NCBI GenBank assembly: GCA_045534225.1 | Contig: JAZSJJ010000011.1 | Span: 1-64,000 of the forward strand | DNA from: UMGS1649 sp045534225 | GTDB lineage: Bacteria > Bacillota > Clostridia > TANB77 > CAG-465 | Direction: 5' to 3' | DNA length: 64,000 nt | Shown here: positions 32,656-41,033 of the stretch, one piece after another | Numbering within the stretch: the stretch's first letter is position 1 | Layout: the number at the start of each line of letters is the position of its first letter | Made by a program: the position numbers and the translations under genes | The notes under the pieces: model-generated | Told to the model about the DNA's origin: nothing | Database searches by the model: none | Seen by the model: the letters and a program-made list of their open reading frames with translations, nothing else

Positions 32656-33162
32656 TTATATTTTCATTTCTCCTGGAGTTATTATTTCAAACTTAAGGTC
32701 TTTATCTACTCTTATATCATATCCTTTATAATATAACTCTCTATGTTCATTCATTAGAACATCTACATATCTTCTTTCAGCTTCCTCTTTAGTAATATCT
32801 TCTCTTGAGAACTTGTTATATAGTACTATTCCAAAATATTCTTCATACAAGTCTTCAACTAAGTCTTGTGTCTCTGGATTTCTATATATTTGTTCTGTTG
32901 CCTCTGTAATTCCACCAGCAACGTCTAATACTAACGTAAATACACTTACTAGCATACTTGTAATAGCAAAAGAAACTAATGATGCTATTATAGCTAATAC
33001 TAACCCTGTTGTTTTTAGTCCTGTATTTTGTCCTCTTGTTTTTTTACTTGCCATAGCAATAATTGCTATAATTAGCGCTATTACCGAAGATATAAGTCCA
33101 ATTCCTGGTACTATACATGATAATAATGCTAGTATACTAAAAATTACACTCGCTACCGCCAT
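32656..33162 (-). CDS. DUF4190-like small membrane protein
   Basis: A 168-residue protein. The first 85 residues hold the helix pair typical of DUF4190 (MAVASVIFSILALLSCIVPG, then a small-residue helix, a basic loop KKTRGQNTG and a third helix). A soluble C-terminal domain of about 75 acidic residues follows. It starts 15 bases after the pilin-head protein and is almost certainly co-transcribed with it. No enzyme motif is visible. It may be a partner or anchor for the upstream protein. Confidence 0.75.
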   Translation of the reverse strand: MAVASVIFSILALLSCIVPGIGLISSVIALIIAIIAMASKKTRGQNTGLKTTGLVLAIIASLVSFAITSMLVSVFTLVLDVAGGITEATEQIYRNPETQDLVEDLYEEYFGIVLYNKFSREDITKEEAERRYVDVLMNEHRELYYKGYDIRVDKDLKFEIITPGEMKI

Positions 33163-33177
33163 ATTAATCCCCCTTCA

Positions 33178-34725
33178 TTATCTCTCTAAGAATAATATCC
33201 CAAATGCATCTCCATCAACATCTTTTATTATTGATGAATAGAATATTTTAGAGGCATTTATTCCAAATCCATTTACGCTTTGCAATTCTGTTAATGAATT
33301 TCTTTTAACGTTTGTATCAAACTCAGATGCTGATCCTATATAATAAACTCCGCCTTCATATGCTTTATGTTCTTTTACATTTTCAGATGTCGCACTATTT
33401 TCTAACTTTAAATTGTTTTTATTTAATCTATACTTACCTGTGTATGCTGTTCCGTTTTCATTAGTTACTACCATTATTGACATGTCCGAAGTCTCATATT
33501 GTTGACAAGCAGCTATAATTTCTACTCCTGTTAAAGTTTTACCGTCATAAGCTGCAATAATCAACCTACGTAATGAATCAGATAATTTTTCTAATTCTTC
33601 TATTGCACCAGAAAGATCTGGCACTTCAATTTTAGGTTGCTCAACATATTTGTTTAATTTGTCTATATCTATTTCTTTGTTGCTTTTTACATCAAAGCCA
33701 CCTATTGGTTCTTTATATTCTTTTGTAGAAAGATCCATAAATGTAACTACTAAACTTGTATTATCTCCAGATACCTTTCTTTCTACTCTAGATACCATTA
33801 AATCTGACTCTTGTTTTGCAACACTTGAATATTCATATTTAAATAGTTTTCCATGTGCAGTTTGTATTAATACATATTCATCAAACGCATATACCTTTGA
33901 AAATGCTAACTTAGATTTTGAACTATTTGTTATTACTTCGTACACATTTTTTTCGTTATTCCAATGATATCCATAATTGTTTTTATCTACTGGTATCCAC
34001 CACATTTTTCCGAATTCTATTCTATTTACAAAAGCATATTTATCGTAAGAAACACCATATCTATCTATAAGCTTTCCATCTGATGTTAGGAAGTAAAACT
34101 TCTCATATGTATAGTTATTTAAGTATGCCATATCTACAATTGTATATTTTGAAAGTTCTTTTATCTCTTCACAAACATCGTAGCTTATATCATATGCCTT
34201 ACCTTCTTCTGTTACTATTATAGCCGCTACTGCTGGAGGATCGAAAAGAATTTTTTTAGCTGTTCCTACCGTTTTCCATTCGGTCTTTATTCCGTTATCT
34301 GTATCCTTAGAATACACCTTACCATTTTCAATATACAATGTTATATTTTTTACAGTATCCTTAGTGCCACTCCATTTAATATCTTTATATTTAGCATACG
34401 GATCAAATGCTACTTCTTCATCAGTATTATTATCTTCTTGGTTATCTACATTTTCGTCTTTGCCATCATCTAAATCTTCACCTGGTACAATTTGAGGTAT
34501 ATTATTTGATAACTCTTCTAACTTTCCTGAAACCTCATTAAATTTATTGTACGCGTTGTTAAATAGTACTACGCTTCCTATAATTATTCCAATTAGAACA
34601 ACTAATCCAATTACTGCACCAAAGTTTATACCTTGTATAGGTGTTCCCTCTGGAATATTTGGATTAGTAAAATTATTTTGATTGTTTTGGTTATTATTAT
34701 TTAAATCATTATTCATATTATCCAT
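33178..34725 (-). CDS. Transmembrane protein ending in a pilin head domain
   Basis: A protein of about 515 residues. An Asn-rich cytoplasmic N-terminus (residues 1-40) precedes one membrane helix (about 42-62), an Asp/Glu-rich spacer, and a beta-rich central domain with short repeats like TEEGKAYDIS and TSDGKLIDRYG that suggest a propeller-like fold. The last 120 residues (AAYDGKTLTGVEIIAACQQY to the end) match the head of the pilin at 209-763 residue by residue. The ATG at 34725 is chosen because GAGAGGG precedes it and the promoter lies just upstream. It might be a sensor, a cap, or a decoy related to the pilus 26 kb away. Confidence 0.8.
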   Translation of the reverse strand: MDNMNNDLNNNNQNNQNNFTNPNIPEGTPIQGINFGAVIGLVVLIGIIIGSVVLFNNAYNKFNEVSGKLEELSNNIPQIVPGEDLDDGKDENVDNQEDNNTDEEVAFDPYAKYKDIKWSGTKDTVKNITLYIENGKVYSKDTDNGIKTEWKTVGTAKKILFDPPAVAAIIVTEEGKAYDISYDVCEEIKELSKYTIVDMAYLNNYTYEKFYFLTSDGKLIDRYGVSYDKYAFVNRIEFGKMWWIPVDKNNYGYHWNNEKNVYEVITNSSKSKLAFSKVYAFDEYVLIQTAHGKLFKYEYSSVAKQESDLMVSRVERKVSGDNTSLVVTFMDLSTKEYKEPIGGFDVKSNKEIDIDKLNKYVEQPKIEVPDLSGAIEELEKLSDSLRRLIIAAYDGKTLTGVEIIAACQQYETSDMSIMVVTNENGTAYTGKYRLNKNNLKLENSATSENVKEHKAYEGGVYYIGSASEFDTNVKRNSLTELQSVNGFGINASKIFYSSIIKDVDGDAFGILFLER

Positions 34726-34755
34726 ACACATTTCCCTCTCTTTTTTGTTATATCT

Positions 34756-34784
34756 ATAATATACCAAAAGCGTGTATTGGTCAA
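34756..34784 (-). promoter_or_regulatory. Promoter of the pilin-head protein gene
   Basis: TTGACC-17-TATTAT on the minus strand, close to the start codon and after the secY terminator, so the unit is transcribed separately from the spc operon. Confidence 0.7.
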
Positions 34785-34828
34785 TGTACCGCCTATATAA
34801 ATTTGCACATATTTATGCATAAAAAAAG

Positions 34829-34853
34829 ATGCCCAAAGATAAACTTTGAACAA
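34829..34853 (-). terminator. Terminator of the spc operon after secY
   Basis: An 11-bp stem with one mismatch and G-U pairs (core CAAAG/CTTTG), followed by TTTTTTTATG on the minus strand. Confidence 0.7.
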
Positions 34854-34870
34854 CTTTTTTATATTTCCTA

Positions 34871-36175
34871 TTAGTCTAAGAAACCATCGTAATGTCTTGA
34901 AACCATTTGTGTTTCTATAGTCTTTAATGTTTCTATAGCAACGCTTACTACGATAAGTATTGTAGTACCACCAAAAGATAATGCTAAATCTGGCATTAAG
35001 CCTTGGCATGCTACTGGAAGTACTGCAACAAGTGCTAAGAATATAGCTCCAGACCAAGTAATATTTTTTAATACTTTTTCTATGTATTCTGCTGTATTCT
35101 TACCAGCTCTTATTCCTGGGATAAATCCACCATTTTGTTTTAGGTTGTTAGACATTTCCACAGGATTAACAGTAAACATTGTGTATACAAATGTAAATCC
35201 AATTATTAATAACATGTATATAACAGCATATGCTATTAGATACCAACCTGGAGCTGCTGAACATATTTTAAGAACTGCTCCCCAAAATCCTGTTGCTGCG
35301 CCTTTTGTTACTAATTGAATTATTGTACCTGGTATCATTAAGAATGACATTGCAAAGATGATTGGCATTACACCAGCCATAGCAAGTTTTAATGGTATGT
35401 GTGTATTTTGTCCACCATACATTTTTCTACCAACTACACGTTTTGCATAATTTACTGGTATTCTTCTTTCAGCTTGTTGTACAAATATTACACCTGCTAG
35501 AAGTGCAATAAATGCAATTACAACGCCTACTACTATTAATATATTAAGTTTTCTAATTGCTGCAAATCCTGCTAGAGCTGTTATTGCATTTGGTGCGCCT
35601 GAAACGATACCAACAAAGATTATCATTGACACGCCATTTCCAATTCCATGCTCTGTAATTTTATCTGCAAGCCACATTAATAATGCTGTACCTGCTGTCA
35701 TGCATAGCACGAACATTATCATACCAACAGCTTTCATTGCACCAACAGATAATGCTGGTAACATTGCTGTTCTATAGTTTAGGTAAAGACCAATTGCTTC
35801 AACAACCGCAAACGCCATTGTTAACATCTTTGTGTATCTACCTAATTTCTTTCTTCCTGTTTCTCCTTCTTTAGCAAGTTTTTCTAAACTTGGGATAACA
35901 GTTTGAAGAAGTTGTAGTACGATTGATGCTGTGATATATGGTGATATAGTCATCGCAAATATAGATAATCTACTGAATGCTCCACCTGAAATAATGTTTA
36001 TTGTTCCAAGTATTCCATTTGATTGAGCTTCGAAAGCTTCTATAAATGCCAGTTTGTTTATTCCTGGTACTGTTATGAATGTACCAATACGGAATAAAAG
36101 TATTATAAATATAGTGTATAGTATCTTCTTACGAATGTCTTTTACTACAAACATATTTTTTATTGTTTCAAACAT
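34871..36175 (-). CDS. secY: Protein translocase subunit SecY
   Basis: A 434-residue channel protein of the Sec translocon with ten membrane helices. The plug/early region (TVPGINKLAFIEAF), GIGNGVSMIIFVGI and ERRIPVNYAKRVVGRKMYG in the cytoplasmic loop match the family. Length is normal. It follows rplO by one base and ends the spc operon here, with adk and map displaced by two accessory genes. Confidence 0.98.
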   Translation of the reverse strand: MFETIKNMFVVKDIRKKILYTIFIILLFRIGTFITVPGINKLAFIEAFEAQSNGILGTINIISGGAFSRLSIFAMTISPYITASIVLQLLQTVIPSLEKLAKEGETGRKKLGRYTKMLTMAFAVVEAIGLYLNYRTAMLPALSVGAMKAVGMIMFVLCMTAGTALLMWLADKITEHGIGNGVSMIIFVGIVSGAPNAITALAGFAAIRKLNILIVVGVVIAFIALLAGVIFVQQAERRIPVNYAKRVVGRKMYGGQNTHIPLKLAMAGVMPIIFAMSFLMIPGTIIQLVTKGAATGFWGAVLKICSAAPGWYLIAYAVIYMLLIIGFTFVYTMFTVNPVEMSNNLKQNGGFIPGIRAGKNTAEYIEKVLKNITWSGAIFLALVAVLPVACQGLMPDLALSFGGTTILIVVSVAIETLKTIETQMVSRHYDGFLD

Positions 36176-36176
36176 A

Positions 36177-36614
36177 CTATTTCACCTCTATCTTTCCACC
36201 TACTGCTTCTATTTTCTCTTTAGCTGCATTAGTGAACTTTTTAGCTTCAACTGTTACTTTCTTAGTAAGTGTTCCATTACCAAGTACTTTAAGTCCTGCT
36301 AATTCACGTCTTACTAATCCTTCTTTAACTAAAAGTTCCATATTTACTACTGTACCATTTTCGAATCTTTCAAGATCAGAAACGTTAACTGTAGCGTATT
36401 CAGTGCTAAATATGTTATTAAATCCACGTTTAGGGATTCTTCTATAAAGTGGAGTTTGTCCTCCTTCGAACCCTCTTCTTATTTTTCCACCTGTTCTAGC
36501 TTTTTGTCCTTTATGTCCTTTTCCAGCAGTTTTTCCGTTACCGCTTCCAATTCCACGACCTACTCTATTTCTAGATTTCTTTTCAACAGCTGGTCCTAAA
36601 TTATGTATTTCCAT
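36177..36614 (-). CDS. rplO: 50S ribosomal protein L15
   Basis: A 145-residue late-assembly protein. The Gly-rich N-terminal GRGIGSGNGKTAGKGHKGQK and the GFEGGQTPLYRRIPKRG motif are diagnostic. It follows rpsE directly with a 26-base gap; the gene for L30 that normally lies between them is absent. Confidence 0.98.
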   Translation of the reverse strand: MEIHNLGPAVEKKSRNRVGRGIGSGNGKTAGKGHKGQKARTGGKIRRGFEGGQTPLYRRIPKRGFNNIFSTEYATVNVSDLERFENGTVVNMELLVKEGLVRRELAGLKVLGNGTLTKKVTVEAKKFTNAAKEKIEAVGGKIEVK

Positions 36615-36640
36615 TTAGGTCATCCTCCTCTCTTATACTA

Positions 36641-37180
36641 TTATTTTAATAATTTTTCTACTGTAATATCTCTTGCTGCTGCCACTTGTTCAACTGTTCT
36701 CATTTCTTGTAATGCAGCAACTGTAGCAAGTACTACGTTTCTTCCATTACGAGATCCTAGTGTTTTAGCTGTAACATTCTTAATTCCTGCTAATTCAAGA
36801 ACTGGTCTTACAGCACCACCAGCGATAACACCTGTACCTTCTGGAGCTGGCTTGATTATTACGATTGAAGAACCAAGTTTCTTAGTATATTCATGAGGTA
36901 CTGTTCCGTTTACAACTGGAACTTTTATTAAGTTTTTCTTAGCTGCATCTGTAGCTTTTTTGATAGCTTCTGGAACTTCTGATGCTTTTCCTGAACCAAC
37001 ACCAATTCTTCCTTTTTCATCTCCAACTACTACAAGTACGCTAAATCTAAATGTTCTTCCGCCTTTTACAACTTTAGCAACACGTCCAACGTAAACAACT
37101 TTTTCTTTGAATTCAGGTGTTCTGTCTTCTCTTTTTTCTCTACGTTGTCTGTTTTCTTTAACTTGTTTAGTATCAGTCAT
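36641..37180 (-). CDS. rpsE: 30S ribosomal protein S5
   Basis: A 179-residue protein important for decoding fidelity. The double-stranded RNA-binding-like N-terminal domain (EKVVYVGRVAKVVKGGRTFR) and VGVGSGKASEVPEAI plus IKPAPEGTGVIAGGAVR in the C-terminal domain are conserved. Normal length, usual position between rplR and rplO. Confidence 0.98.
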   Translation of the reverse strand: MTDTKQVKENRQRREKREDRTPEFKEKVVYVGRVAKVVKGGRTFRFSVLVVVGDEKGRIGVGSGKASEVPEAIKKATDAAKKNLIKVPVVNGTVPHEYTKKLGSSIVIIKPAPEGTGVIAGGAVRPVLELAGIKNVTAKTLGSRNGRNVVLATVAALQEMRTVEQVAAARDITVEKLLK

Positions 37181-37200
37181 TGTTTATTTTCCTCCTAACC

Positions 37201-37560
37201 TTAAAACTTAAGTCCTGCTGCTCTTGCAGCTTCTGCTAATTCTTTAACTTTTCCATGGTATAAGTAACCATTTCTGTCGAATACTACTGTATCTATTTTC
37301 TTTTCTAATGCACGTTTAGCAATTAAAGTTCCTACTTCTTTTGCTGCTTCTACGTTAGAAGCTTTAGTTGTAACCTCTTTGTCAAGAGTTGAGGCTGAAA
37401 CAAGTGTAGTTCTAGTTTCATCATCAATTAATTGTGCATAAATGTTTGTTAAGCTTTTGTTAACACAAAGTCTTGGTCTTGCGCTTGTACCTTTTACAGT
37501 AGCTCTTACTCTGCTTTGTCTAGCTTCTCTTTTTGCTTGTTTGCTATCTCTACTTCTCAT
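37201..37560 (-). CDS. rplR: 50S ribosomal protein L18
   Basis: A 119-residue 5S rRNA-binding protein. RPRLCVNKSLTNIYAQLIDD and VVFDRNGYLYHGKVKELAEA match the family. The basic N-terminus is normal. It lies between rplF and rpsE. Confidence 0.98.
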   Translation of the reverse strand: MRSRDSKQAKREARQSRVRATVKGTSARPRLCVNKSLTNIYAQLIDDETRTTLVSASTLDKEVTTKASNVEAAKEVGTLIAKRALEKKIDTVVFDRNGYLYHGKVKELAEAARAAGLKF

Positions 37561-37572
37561 TTTTTATCCTCC

Positions 37573-38109
37573 TTACTTCTTGCCGCCGGCTTTTCCTTCT
37601 TTTCTAATTATACGTTCATCAGCGTATTTGATTCCTTTGCCCTTGTATGGTTCTGGTAATCTGTATTCTCTTATCTTAGCTGCGAATTCTCCAACTTCTT
37701 GTTTGTCGATTCCTTTTACTAATATTGTGTTAGGATCTGGTACTTCAGTTTTAACTGTTGCAGTATCTAATACTTCAACTGGATGAGAGTAACCTAGAGT
37801 TAAAGCAAGTTTATTTCCTTGTTTAGCTGCTCTGTAACCAACACCGTTTATTTCAAGTTTCTTTTCGAAACCTACTGTTACACCTGTAACCATATTTGCA
37901 ATAAGGGATCTTGTTAGTCCATGTAATGCTTTGTGTTCATCGTTGTCTCTAGCAACCACTATAGTTCCATCTTTAACTTCTACTGCAACTTCTTTTACAG
38001 TGTCCATTTCTAATGTTCCTTTTGGTCCTTTTACTACAACGTGATTTCCGTTTACTGTAACTTCTACTCCAGCTGGAACTGTTATAGCTTTATTTCCTAT
38101 TCTAGACAT
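37573..38109 (-). CDS. rplF: 50S ribosomal protein L6
   Basis: A 178-residue two-domain protein near the factor-binding site. MSRIGNKAITVPAGV at the N-terminus and RLPEPYKGKGIKYADE near the C-terminus are diagnostic. Gaps to its neighbours are about 12 bases. Confidence 0.98.
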   Translation of the reverse strand: MSRIGNKAITVPAGVEVTVNGNHVVVKGPKGTLEMDTVKEVAVEVKDGTIVVARDNDEHKALHGLTRSLIANMVTGVTVGFEKKLEINGVGYRAAKQGNKLALTLGYSHPVEVLDTATVKTEVPDPNTILVKGIDKQEVGEFAAKIREYRLPEPYKGKGIKYADERIIRKEGKAGGKK

Positions 38110-38122
38110 ATTTTCTCCTCCC

Positions 38123-38518
38123 TTACCATATGTAAGCGACTACTTCGCCACCAACGTTTTCTTTTCTTGCTACTTTATCTGTAACAATACCTTTTGATGT
38201 AGAAATAATTGCTATTCCTAATCCATTTAATACTCTTGGTAATTCTTCTTTTTCAGCGTAAATTCTTAGACCTGGTTTAGAGATTCTCTTTAGACCTTGG
38301 ATTACGCATTTATTTTCTTTATACTTAAGAGTAATTCTTATATTTTTATGTGTTCCATTTTCTACTACTTCTCTATCAGCAATAAAGCCTTCGTTTAATA
38401 GTATGTTTGATATTTCAGCTTTAACTTTTGAATAAGGAACGTCAACAGTTGCATGTTTTTGCTTTGCTGCATTTCTTATTCTAGTTAACATATCTGCTAT
38501 AGGATCTGTTAAATTCAT
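38123..38518 (-). CDS. rpsH: 30S ribosomal protein S8
   Basis: A 131-residue 16S rRNA central-domain binder. DPIADMLTRIRNA and the C-terminal STSKGIVTDKVARKENVGGE identify it. In many bacteria S8 represses the spc operon; no target hairpin was located here. Confidence 0.98.
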   Translation of the reverse strand: MNLTDPIADMLTRIRNAAKQKHATVDVPYSKVKAEISNILLNEGFIADREVVENGTHKNIRITLKYKENKCVIQGLKRISKPGLRIYAEKEELPRVLNGLGIAIISTSKGIVTDKVARKENVGGEVVAYIW

Positions 38519-38535
38519 TCTTACGTTCCTCCTTA

Positions 38536-38721
38536 CTACCAGCTAGCCTTTTTAACGCCTGGTATTTCACCTTTATATGCTAATTCTCTAAAGCATATAC
38601 GGCATATACCATACTTTCTAATATAGGCATGTGGTCTTCCGCACAATTTACATCTGTTATAATATCTTGTGCTAAACTTAGGTGTTCTTTGTTGTTTAGC
38701 TATCATTGATTTTTTAGCCAT
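38536..38721 (-). CDS. rpsN: 30S ribosomal protein S14, zinc type
   Basis: A 61-residue protein with two CxxC pairs (CKLC and CRIC) forming the zinc site of the C-plus S14 typical of Firmicutes. The start at 38721 is chosen because AAGGAGG lies just before it and the frame upstream runs into rplE. The C-terminal ELAYKGEIPGVKKASW is conserved. Confidence 0.97.
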   Translation of the reverse strand: MAKKSMIAKQQRTPKFSTRYYNRCKLCGRPHAYIRKYGICRICFRELAYKGEIPGVKKASW

Positions 38722-38734
38722 TAAACTTTCCTCC

Positions 38735-39274
38735 TTAATTCTTTGCAAAAGGTAGGCCAAGTAGTTCTAGAAGAGCTTTAGCTTCTTCATCTGACTTAGC
38801 TGTTGTTACGAATATAACATCCATACCACGAGCTTTATCTACCTTATCAAATTCGATTTCTGGGAATATCATTTGCTCTTTAATACCAAAAGCATAATTT
38901 CCTCTTCCATCAAAAGATTTTGTTGAAAGACCTTTGAAGTCTCTTACTCTAGGAAGTGCTACGTCAAATAATCTAGTAGCGAAATCATACATTTTTTCTC
39001 TTCTTAAAGTAACTTTGCATCCGATATTCATACCTTCTCTTAACTTAAACGCAGCTATTGATTTTTTAGCTTTTGTTATAAGAGGCTTTTGACCTGATAT
39101 AGCTTCAAGATCTTTTGCAGCGATATCTAATGCTTTAGAGTTATCTTTAACATCAGAAACACCCATATTTATAACTATTTTTTCAAGTTTTGGTACTTGC
39201 ATTATAGATTTGTAACCAAATTTAGTCATTAATGCAGGCACAACTTCTTTTGTGTATCTTTCTTTAAGATCCAT
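38735..39274 (-). CDS. rplE: 50S ribosomal protein L5
   Basis: A 179-residue 5S rRNA-binding protein at the central protuberance. PKLEKIVINMGVSD, AIAAFKLREGMNIGCKVTLR-type and FGIKEQMIFPEIEFDK segments are conserved. The ATG at 39274 is used; an in-frame GTG just before it is less likely given AGGAGG 8 bases upstream. Confidence 0.97.
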   Translation of the reverse strand: MDLKERYTKEVVPALMTKFGYKSIMQVPKLEKIVINMGVSDVKDNSKALDIAAKDLEAISGQKPLITKAKKSIAAFKLREGMNIGCKVTLRREKMYDFATRLFDVALPRVRDFKGLSTKSFDGRGNYAFGIKEQMIFPEIEFDKVDKARGMDVIFVTTAKSDEEAKALLELLGLPFAKN

Positions 39275-39287
39275 CACTTAGTCCTCC

Positions 39288-39626
39288 TTATTTAATTTCA
39301 GTATTACATTTTCTGCATACTCTTATTTTTTTACCGTCTTTAACTTGTACTCCAAGTTTAACACCTTTACCACATTTATCGCAGTAGTAATTTACTTTTG
39401 ATACGTGGATAGGAGACTCAACTTTAACTATTCCGCCTTGTTCTCCTTGTCTTCTAGGTTTAGTATGTTTTGTTCTAACGTTAACGCCTTGAACAACTAC
39501 TTTGTTATCTGCTCTAAGTACTTTTAGTATTTTACCTTTTTTGCCTGCATCTACACCAGAGTTTACGATAACTGTGTCATCTACTCTTAGTTTGATTTTA
39601 GCTTCATTCTTAATATTTTTTACCAT
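39288..39626 (-). CDS. rplX: 50S ribosomal protein L24
   Basis: A 112-residue assembly initiator. The KOW segment (VIVNSGVDAGKKGKILKVL) is followed by ESPIHVSKVNYYCDKCGKG and a C-terminal CRKC, a zinc-ribbon-like extension common in Firmicutes L24. Confidence 0.97.
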   Translation of the reverse strand: MVKNIKNEAKIKLRVDDTVIVNSGVDAGKKGKILKVLRADNKVVVQGVNVRTKHTKPRRQGEQGGIVKVESPIHVSKVNYYCDKCGKGVKLGVQVKDGKKIRVCRKCNTEIK

Positions 39627-39639
39627 TGTGCTTTACCTC

Positions 39640-40008
39640 CTAAAGTACTTCAGGTGCTAGAGATATTATTTTCATATAATCTTTATCTCTAAGCTCTCTT
39701 GCAACTGGTCCAAAGATACGAGTTCCTTTTGGAGTCTTGTCATCTTTTATGATAACAGCTGCATTTTCATCAAATTTTATGTAAGATCCATCTTGACGTC
39801 TTAGTCCAGTTTTAGATCTAACTATTACTGCTTTTACTACATCGCCTTTGTTTACAACGCCGCCTGGTGTTGCTTGTTTTACAGAAGCTACGATTACATC
39901 TCCGATGTTACCCCATTTTCTGTGGTGTCCACCAAGTACTCTTATACACATTAATTTTTTTGCTCCTGTGTTGTCTGCGACATTAACAACTGATTGTTGT
40001 TGTATCAT
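39640..40008 (-). CDS. rplN: 50S ribosomal protein L14
   Basis: A 122-residue protein at the subunit interface. VVNVADNTGAKKLMCIRVLGG and GTRIFGPVARELRDKDYMKI are highly conserved. Normal length and position. Confidence 0.98.
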   Translation of the reverse strand: MIQQQSVVNVADNTGAKKLMCIRVLGGHHRKWGNIGDVIVASVKQATPGGVVNKGDVVKAVIVRSKTGLRRQDGSYIKFDENAAVIIKDDKTPKGTRIFGPVARELRDKDYMKIISLAPEVL

Positions 40009-40027
40009 AGTAGTTCCTCCTTTTCAA

Positions 40028-40282
40028 TTACTTAGCTTTTTCTACTATTCTAACTAGTCTGTATCTTTTATCTTTACTTAGTGGTCTAGTTTCCATTATT
40101 TCTACTGTATCACCAATACCACATACATTTTCTTCATCATGAGCTTTTACTTTTAATGTTTTGTTCATGATTTTATTATAAAGTGGATGTTTAAACTTAG
40201 TGTCTATTCTTACAACTATAGTTTTATCCATTTTATTTGAAACTACTTTACCTATTTTAGTTTTTCTTGCATTTCTTTCCAC
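40028..40282 (-). CDS. rpsQ: 30S ribosomal protein S17
   Basis: An 84-residue OB-fold protein that binds 16S rRNA helix 11. KIGKVVSNKMDKTIVVRID and VCGIGDTVEIMETRPLSKDK are diagnostic. Between rpmC and rplN as usual. Confidence 0.98.
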   Translation of the reverse strand: MERNARKTKIGKVVSNKMDKTIVVRIDTKFKHPLYNKIMNKTLKVKAHDEENVCGIGDTVEIMETRPLSKDKRYRLVRIVEKAK

Positions 40283-40294
40283 TAGTTTATCCTC

Positions 40295-40606
40295 CTACTT
40301 ATTTTCTTCTACAGCTTCTGTAGCTTCTGCTTTTTTAGCTGTTTTCTTTGCAGCTGGTTTTTTAGCTGCTTTTTCTTTTTTAGCACCTTCTTTAACTACA
40401 ACTTCTACACCATTTTGTTTCATAGTAAGAATTGTGTTGACTCTAGCTATATTTTTCTTAGTTTCTGCTATTTTGTTAGGATTATCTAAGCCGTTCATGG
40501 CAAGTGATAATCTTAATTTAAATAACTCAGATTTTAAAGCTTGTAGTTCTTCAACTAATGCTTTTTCATCCATCTTTTTGTAATCATTTAATTTATTACT
40601 TTTCAC
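40295..40606 (-). CDS. rpmC: 50S ribosomal protein L29 with a C-terminal Lys/Ala tail
   Basis: L29 lies at the exit tunnel where nascent-chain factors dock. The first 65 residues are a normal L29 (ELQALKSELFKLRLSLAMNG, then NIARVNTILTMK). They are followed by an extra tail of about 35 residues rich in Lys, Ala and Glu (AKKPAAKKTAKKAE). The start is either the ATG at 40612, only 2 bases after AGGAGG, or the GTG at 40606, 8 bases after it; I prefer the GTG. It overlaps the end of rplP. Confidence 0.92.
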   Translation of the reverse strand: MKSNKLNDYKKMDEKALVEELQALKSELFKLRLSLAMNGLDNPNKIAETKKNIARVNTILTMKQNGVEVVVKEGAKKEKAAKKPAAKKTAKKAEATEAVEENK

Positions 40607-41033
40607 TGTCATTACCTCCTAGGCTTTCTTCCTTAGAAATTACTTTACATTTGATAGGAAGCTTTTGGATAGCTTTTTTAAGTACTTCTCTTGATTCAGC
40701 TTCGCTTAATCCAGCTATTTCAAACATTACTCTACCAGGTTTAACAACTGCTACGAAATATTCTGGGTTACCTTTACCAGATCCCATTCTTGTTTCTGCA
40801 GGTTTTTTAGTTATTGGCTTATCTGGGAATATTGTGATCCAAGATTTACCGTATTTTTTAGTGTATTTAGAAATTACTATTCTGGCAGCTTCGATTTGGT
40901 TGTTAGTTATGAAAGTTGGTTCTAATGCAACTATTCCATATTCACCATGTACAAGTTTTGTTCCTCTTGTAGCATTTCCTTTTATTCTACCTTTTTGCAT
41001 TTTTCTAAATTTTGTTCTTTTAGGTACTAACAT
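40596..41033 (-). CDS. rplP: 50S ribosomal protein L16
   Basis: A 145-residue protein near the A site. MLVPKRTKFRKMQKGRIKG, ITKKPAETRMGSGKG and a conserved FEIAGLSEAESREVLKKA identify it. It shares one base with rpsC and overlaps rpmC by about 11-17 bases, so translation is coupled. Confidence 0.98.
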   Translation of the reverse strand: MLVPKRTKFRKMQKGRIKGNATRGTKLVHGEYGIVALEPTFITNNQIEAARIVISKYTKKYGKSWITIFPDKPITKKPAETRMGSGKGNPEYFVAVVKPGRVMFEIAGLSEAESREVLKKAIQKLPIKCKVISKEESLGGNDSEK

